Assembly: GCA_035532035.1 (NCBI GenBank) | Contig: DATKRS010000023.1 | Coordinates: forward strand, 1 to 38,970 | DNA length: 38,970 nucleotides | Direction: 5' to 3' | From: Candidatus Dormiibacterota bacterium | GTDB taxonomy: Bacteria; Vulcanimicrobiota; Vulcanimicrobiia; Vulcanimicrobiales; Vulcanimicrobiaceae | Shown: positions 34,944 through 38,970 of the stretch, piece by piece | How the letters are laid out: each line of letters opens with the position of its first letter | Numbering within the stretch: the first letter of the stretch is position 1 | Notes under the pieces: generated by a model | Told to the model about the DNA's origin: nothing | Seen by the model: the letters and a program-made list of their open reading frames with translations, nothing else | Databases searched by the model: none | Made by a program: the position numbers and the translations under genes

Positions 34944-35390
34944 CTAACGGATGCCGTTGTGCGGTGGTCTGTACGTCGAGCCGTAGGAGTTACGCGATCC
35001 GCCACGGCGAATCTGGCCGTACCGGCCCCTGCCGTATTGGCTCTGGCCGTATCGGCCCTGGCCGTATCGGCTCTGGCCGTATCGGCCCTGGCCGTATTGG
35101 CGACCGCCGCCGCGGTTCCAGCTGCCGTAGCGCTGCGGAAACCGGTGGTAGCGGTAGTAGTTGGCAGCCTCGCGCGAGACGTACCAGCGACGGTTGTCGC
35201 GTTCGTAGTATGGGCGTCCGCTGTTGTCGTAGGCGATCGCCCCGACGATCAGGGCGGCGGCGGCTGCGATCGCAATGGTCGACGTCGTATCCGCCGAGGC
35301 GGGACGCGGCATCGCGACGAGCGCGGCAGCGAGGACGCCGCTCGCGAGGACGAGCTTGGCGGCGACCGGTTTGATGAAGTTGACGAGCAT
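34944..35390 (-). CDS. Secreted Gly/Tyr/Arg/Gln-rich repeat protein
   Basis: A 148-residue exported protein with a signal peptide (about 1-33, ending ASADT). An Ala/Ile-rich stretch (about 36-53) may be a membrane helix. A short ordered part with many Tyr and Arg residues follows (SGRPYYERDNRRWYVSREA), then pentapeptide repeats of the GRYGQ/SRYGQ type (about 97-126) and a disordered end. Such composition suggests a sticky or phase-separating, nucleic-acid or wall-binding secreted protein; no known family was matched. The start at 35390 has GGAG eight bases upstream. The repeats are coded by a 15-bp DNA repeat. Confidence 0.75.
   Translation of the reverse strand: MLVNFIKPVAAKLVLASGVLAAALVAMPRPASADTTSTIAIAAAAALIVGAIAYDNSGRPYYERDNRRWYVSREAANYYRYHRFPQRYGSWNRGGGRQYGQGRYGQSRYGQGRYGQSQYGRGRYGQIRRGGSRNSYGSTYRPPHNGIR
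35013..35102 (-). repeat. 15-bp tandem repeat, six units, inside a coding region
   Basis: Six head-to-tail units of the form CTGGCCGTATCGGCC (plus strand) with one to three changes each. The unit is a multiple of three, so gain or loss of units changes the number of RYGQ-type pentapeptides without shifting the frame. The three middle units are the closest, a sign of recent copying. Confidence 0.85.
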
Positions 35391-35581
35391 GGTGCTTCTC
35401 CGTTCTGTTGCGACCCGAAAAGAGCGGGCTGCACATAGGAAACGGGGCGCCGCTTCGAATCGGCCCGCGAGATCATTAACTGGCCATTGAGGGCTACTGT
35501 GAGAGCGCTGAGAGCGTCACCCGGTTCAAATCGTGTAAAGCGCACATTTCGCAGCATGGAATTGGCCGAACATAAGACGGC

Positions 35582-36841
35582 ATGGAGCAACGCGCTGCAA
35601 TTGAAGCGTGCTTGGATAGCATCGCGCGCGACGCAGCGATCGGGCCGGTCGCGGTCGTTGCGGCGAATGCGGTGCTCGCTTCGCGCGTGGGTCATCACGA
35701 CGCCGCCGAGGCCTGGTTCAACCTTGCCATCGAGCGCGTCGGGGACCTGGAGTCCAAAGCGGCGCTCGCCTACCGCTCGTCGCTTGCCTTGCTACGGCGC
35801 GGGCGCGTCGAGTGCATCCCCCGGCTCGAGCGCTTTGCCGATCAAGGGTCGTCGCTTTCGGCCGCTCTGAACGCGACGCTCGCGACGGCCTACGTGCTTG
35901 CCGATCGCATGCCGGATGCGTACCGTCGTGCGTATCGCGCGCGCGACATCCTTGCCGGTGATGCGGAGTGCGCGCAGCGCGCGCGCACGCTCTATCAGAT
36001 CGGGTACGTTGCGTTGCGCGCGGGCGAGCTTACCGACGCCAAGACCTTCGCCCACGAGGCGATCGAGTCGGCGCGACGGTGCGAAGACGACGACATCGCC
36101 GCTCGCGGCTACAGCCTCCTGTACGAGCTCGCGTACTACATAGAGTGCGACCCACGAAGTGCCCTGCGCTACGTGGAGCTGGCAGAATCGTTCGCCGCAA
36201 AGTCGGGCGACGCGCACATCCGCACGTGGGCGATCATGGGGGCGCTCTATATCGAGATGGAGGCGGGCAACCTCAGCCGAGCGCGCGAACGCGAGCGGGC
36301 GCTGAGCGCCATCGACGTGGTGCAGAGCGCCGAACAGACGAGCGAGGCACTCGTGCCGGCGCAAGCGCTACGATGCGCATGGAACGGCGACTTCGCGCGG
36401 GCGTATCGCATCGTCGCCGAAAGCGGGGAGTCGCAGATCTCGGCCGACCGGCGCGCTCTGCGCTTTGCCGAGGCGGCGCTCTACGCGGCGGCCGCAGGCC
36501 TCACCGATGCCGCGCGCGCTGCGATCGAATCGGCGGATTGGACGCTCGCGCAATCGCCGTCGAAAACGAAAGAACATATCGTAGCGCTCGCGTACCTCGT
36601 GCTCGCCGCCGCGTCCGCGACCGGCGTCGACGAAGCCGCCCGGCGGCTGCAGAGCCTCTCGGCGATGCGCGCGGAGGTTCCCATTGCGATGGATGCACTC
36701 ATCGCCGCCGTCGAAGCCGTCTTCGGAAGCTGGACGTCGGCGAAGAACCACGACGAGCTGCTCGATGCCTTTGCAGCGCTCCGCGCGCAGTACCTGGGCG
36801 GGATATCGATGCTCCTCGAAGCCCTTCCGGCGCTCGCGTAA
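35582..36841 (+). CDS. TPR-like helical repeat protein
   Basis: A 419-residue all-helical protein made of about eight to ten helix pairs. Repeated patterns such as AALAYRSSLALLRRGR, AQRARTLYQIGYVALRAGELTDAKTFAHEA, AARGYSLLYELAYYIECD and HIRTWAIMGALYIEMEAGNLSRARE look like tetratricopeptide repeats. No enzyme motif, signal peptide or DNA-binding domain is seen. In some high-GC bacteria similar helical arrays form the C-terminal part of LuxR/MalT-type regulators; here the part upstream (35391-35581) contains no such domain in any frame. Likely a cytosolic protein-protein adaptor. ATG at 35582 with a poor ribosome site. Divergent from the Gly/Tyr-rich gene, 191 bases apart. Confidence 0.7.
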   Translation: MEQRAAIEACLDSIARDAAIGPVAVVAANAVLASRVGHHDAAEAWFNLAIERVGDLESKAALAYRSSLALLRRGRVECIPRLERFADQGSSLSAALNATLATAYVLADRMPDAYRRAYRARDILAGDAECAQRARTLYQIGYVALRAGELTDAKTFAHEAIESARRCEDDDIAARGYSLLYELAYYIECDPRSALRYVELAESFAAKSGDAHIRTWAIMGALYIEMEAGNLSRARERERALSAIDVVQSAEQTSEALVPAQALRCAWNGDFARAYRIVAESGESQISADRRALRFAEAALYAAAAGLTDAARAAIESADWTLAQSPSKTKEHIVALAYLVLAAASATGVDEAARRLQSLSAMRAEVPIAMDALIAAVEAVFGSWTSAKNHDELLDAFAALRAQYLGGISMLLEALPALA

Positions 36842-36891
36842 AGCTTCGGTCAAATCTCGCTCGACTCGGGACTTTCGACCTACGCATCCGA

Positions 36892-36921
36892 TTGATGCGC
36901 GCGCGCGTTCCGAGCTAGACT
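36892..36921 (+). promoter_or_regulatory. Sigma-70-like promoter of a probable leaderless mRNA
   Basis: TTGATG (36892-36897), an 18-base spacer with a CG run, and TAGACT (36916-36921) match -35 and -10 boxes at four of six bases each. Only six bases separate the -10 box from the ATG at 36928, so transcription would begin at or beside the start codon. No Shine-Dalgarno is present, which agrees. Confidence 0.5.
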
Positions 36922-36927
36922 GACGTC

Positions 36928-37884
36928 ATGGATGGCTCGATCGCGCGGTCCGGTACGCTGCTGTTCAGCGAGCGCCGCGCCTTCTTGCGCGACGCGATTC
37001 TCGAAGGAGCCCCGGAAGCAAAGAACTCGGTCTTCGCGCGTGCGTTCGCAGAGTGTTTCGTCGACCGCGTTGCGGAAGCGCTCGAAGAGGGCGCGTGGAC
37101 GCCGTTCTTGACCTGGGTCGACGTTACGTACCGCCGGCATGCCGAATCGGTCCCTGCGCGCTCCCTTTTTACCGCCGCTCCCCGAGCGGTCTCGGACGCG
37201 CTCGACACGATTGGAACGCCGCCGGACGTGCTCGAGCGGTTCCGGTCGGTGGCGCAGGAGATCGCGACGATCGCGGACGGCATTCTCAGCGCTGACGGGG
37301 CGGACCATGCAGGAGTGCTCGAAGAGATCGACGTCGCGCTAGCGAGCGTCGTCGGCGAGCTTCGCGCGCTCGACCCGATGACGGCGGATCACGCGCAGGC
37401 CGTGTCGGCATGGTGCGGGCGCGTTGCCGAGCGGATGGGCTTGACGAAACCCGAGGCGAGAAAAGTAACGCGAGGCGGGCTCGTCCACGATTTCGGTAAG
37501 ACTGCGATTCCAAGAGAGATTCTCACGGCGCCTCGCTGCCTGAGCGACGAGGAATGGGATCTCATGCGCGAGCACGTTCTTGCCGGTGAGCGCGCGATTC
37601 GCGAGACGCCGTCGCTCCGGCAGTTCTGCTCGATCGTGCGCTCGCATCACGAGCGGTTCGACGGTTTGGGCTATCCCGACGGTTTGGAGTCCCATCGCAT
37701 TCCGATCACCGTTCGCATCGTCGCGGTCGCGGATTCGTTCAACGCGATGATCGCGTCGCGCCCGTATCGGCCTGCGATGAGCCCGGCGCACGCGCTTGCC
37801 GAGCTCAAGCGCTGCAGAGGCTCCCAGTTCGATCCGGGTGTCGTCGACGCGATGATCGACGTCGTCACCACGGGACGCCCGTAG
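36928..37884 (+). CDS. HD-GYP domain protein, likely c-di-GMP phosphodiesterase
   Basis: A 318-residue protein. The first 130 residues are helical and match no sensor known to me. The HD-GYP domain (about 145-318) shows the first His in DHAQAV, GGLVHDFGK with His187-Asp188, the REHVLAGERAI His, RSHHERFDGLGYPDGL with Gly248-Tyr249-Pro250, and VRIVAVADSFNAM with the late Asp. All metal ligands of the family appear present, so it is probably active on c-di-GMP. No signal peptide or membrane helix. The start at 36928 is supported by a promoter directly before it. A stop at 37882 is followed in the same frame by a relic of a protease tail. Confidence 0.9.
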   Translation: MDGSIARSGTLLFSERRAFLRDAILEGAPEAKNSVFARAFAECFVDRVAEALEEGAWTPFLTWVDVTYRRHAESVPARSLFTAAPRAVSDALDTIGTPPDVLERFRSVAQEIATIADGILSADGADHAGVLEEIDVALASVVGELRALDPMTADHAQAVSAWCGRVAERMGLTKPEARKVTRGGLVHDFGKTAIPREILTAPRCLSDEEWDLMREHVLAGERAIRETPSLRQFCSIVRSHHERFDGLGYPDGLESHRIPITVRIVAVADSFNAMIASRPYRPAMSPAHALAELKRCRGSQFDPGVVDAMIDVVTTGRP

Positions 37885-37959
37885 GCGATTCCCGGATACA
37901 ACGGCCCCGCCGGCCTCGGCACGCCGAACGGAACCGGCGCCTTCGAAGGGAAGCGCTAG
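37885..37959 (+). pseudogene. Relic of an S53/S8-type protease C-terminus
   Basis: Straight after the HD-GYP stop, in the same frame, 24 codons read IPGYNGPAGLGTPNGTGAF and a short end before TAG. The pattern PGY(N/D)xxTGLGTPNGxxAF is the conserved last turn of sedolisin and subtilisin-type secreted proteases. No other part of such a gene is near, so this looks like the last scrap of a deleted protease gene. It has no start of its own. The remaining bases to 38003 show nothing further. Confidence 0.5.
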
Positions 37960-38003
37960 CACTTCGCGGGGGCTGACGACTGGTTTGCGGGAAAGAACCT
38001 CGC

Positions 38004-38970
38004 GTGAACGATTTCCGTTACACAGCCGTCGAGAGCCCTTCGTCCGCACTCACGGCCATCGCCTCCGACGCGCGGGCGAGGTTCATCGCAGGCGGCACCA
38101 CGATACTCGATCTCATGAAGGATCGCGTCGAGGATCCGCCGTTGCTCGTCGACATCAACGCGCTTCCTCTGCGCGCAATCGAGCAACGCGACGACGGGCT
38201 GCATATCGGTGCCCTCGCGCGGATGGCCGACGTAGCGGAGCATCCGCTCGTACGCGAGGGATTTCCCGCGATCGCGATCGCACTCGAGCAAGCGGCGTCG
38301 CCGCAGCTGCGCAACATGGCTTCGATCGGCGGGAACCTGCTCCAGCGTACGCGTTGCTCCTACTTTCGCGACGTTGCGACGCCGTGTAACAAGCGCGCGC
38401 CGGGCACCGGCTGCGGCGCGCTGGCGGGCGAGCATCGGCGCCAAGCCGTTTTAGGAACGAGCGATCGCTGCATCGCGACGCACGCATCCGATCTCGCCGT
38501 CGCGCTGGTCGCGCTGGATGCAAGCGTGCATATCTCCGGTCTGCGCGGTAATCGCGCGATCGCGCTGCGCGACTTCTACCGTGAGCCCGGCGATACGCCG
38601 CACGTCGAGACGGCGCTCGAGCCGGGCGAGCTCGTCACGGAGGTCGCCGTGCCGGCGCTTCCCTACGCGCGCCGTTCTACGTACGTGAAGGTGCGCGATC
38701 GCGCGCAGTACGATTTCGCGCTTGCGTCCGCAGCCGTGGCGCTCGATCTCGTGGGCGGCACGATTTGCGAGGCGCGCATTGCGCTCGGCGGCGTGGCGAC
38801 GATACCGTGGCATGCGCCCGCCGCCGAACGCGCTCTCGCCGGCGCGCCCGCCGCGCGCGAGCATTTCGAACGCGCCGCCGAAGAGGCGCTGGCCGGCGCG
38901 CGCGGTTTCGGGCAGAACGATTTCAAGATTCTGCTTGCAAAGCGCACGCTCGTCCGAGCGCTCGAGATCG
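38004..38970 (+). CDS. FAD-binding subunit of a YagS/PaoB-type molybdenum hydroxylase (3' end cut)
   Basis: The first 322 residues of a xanthine dehydrogenase-family medium subunit. FIAGGTTILDLMK (about 27-39) and ASPQLRNMASIGGNLLQ (about 98-114) bind FAD. TRCSYFRD, TPCNKR, GTGCGA and DRCIATHASD hold four Cys residues in the pattern that binds an extra [4Fe-4S] cluster in YagS/PaoB and 4-hydroxybenzoyl-CoA reductase beta. The subunit passes electrons between Fe-S clusters and an acceptor in a three-part aldehyde or aromatic hydroxylase. GTG at 38004 follows GGGAAAGAA. The [2Fe-2S] subunit is not upstream; the molybdenum subunit is expected after the window edge. Confidence 0.93.
   Translation, partial: MNDFRYTAVESPSSALTAIASDARARFIAGGTTILDLMKDRVEDPPLLVDINALPLRAIEQRDDGLHIGALARMADVAEHPLVREGFPAIAIALEQAASPQLRNMASIGGNLLQRTRCSYFRDVATPCNKRAPGTGCGALAGEHRRQAVLGTSDRCIATHASDLAVALVALDASVHISGLRGNRAIALRDFYREPGDTPHVETALEPGELVTEVAVPALPYARRSTYVKVRDRAQYDFALASAAVALDLVGGTICEARIALGGVATIPWHAPAAERALAGAPAAREHFERAAEEALAGARGFGQNDFKILLAKRTLVRALEI

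Noticed and set aside
35391-35581. Search for a lost HTH domain upstream of the TPR-like gene
   Set aside because: No frame on either strand shows a LuxR or other HTH pattern; no frameshift would join one.

Overview
This 38,970-base window is very GC-rich bacterial chromosome with densely packed genes, many starting inside the stop codon of the gene before (ATGA, GTGA, TGATG). No rRNA, tRNA, IS element, phage gene or CRISPR array was seen. The gene content (AcnA, homodimeric PDH E1 with E2, riboswitch-controlled ThiC, EgtB/EgtD, HD-GYP) suggests an aerobic, envelope-bearing, free-living bacterium. An orphan secretin and a lipoprotein suggest an outer membrane. A little-cultured high-GC soil lineage such as Eremiobacterota is possible, but that is a guess from general style, not from a marker gene.

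Layout. 1-834 (minus): a small membrane protein, BolA and a monothiol glutaredoxin (cut by the window edge). 901-3952: an MDR oxidoreductase, a convergent Nudix/MBL pair and an RpiB-type isomerase. 4011-9176: a possible structured RNA with a terminator, a VKOR-like protein, and a coupled plus-strand run of VTT membrane protein, RNase D and aconitase. 9314-14719: the most unusual part, a four-gene minus-strand operon in which every gene is exported (secreted protein, lipoprotein, serpin-like protein, secretin), divergent from a small LuxR-type regulator with a C10 tract just before its start codon. 14837-21226: aceEF divergent from a TPP riboswitch, thiC and a HAD phosphatase. 21439-28722: a lytic transglycosylase, a possible small membrane protein and two large tandem exported Asp-box propeller paralogues. 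28747-32472: a serine hydrolase, then a sugar-nucleotide epimerase, a glycosyltransferase and a flavin reductase. 32481-34804: divergent egtB and egtD. 34944-36841: a secreted Gly/Tyr/Arg/Gln-rich repeat protein and a TPR-like protein. 36928 to the end: an HD-GYP protein with a probable leaderless promoter, a short protease-tail relic, and the start of a YagS/PaoB-type FAD subunit.

How the genes may work together. Thiamine synthesis (thiC under TPP control) lies back to back with the TPP-using PDH E1. PDH and aconitase serve central carbon flow. BolA-glutaredoxin can supply Fe-S clusters for enzymes such as AcnA and ThiC. EgtB/EgtD make ergothioneine. The secretin/serpin-like/lipoprotein operon with its own regulator is the best candidate for an undescribed envelope or secretion system.
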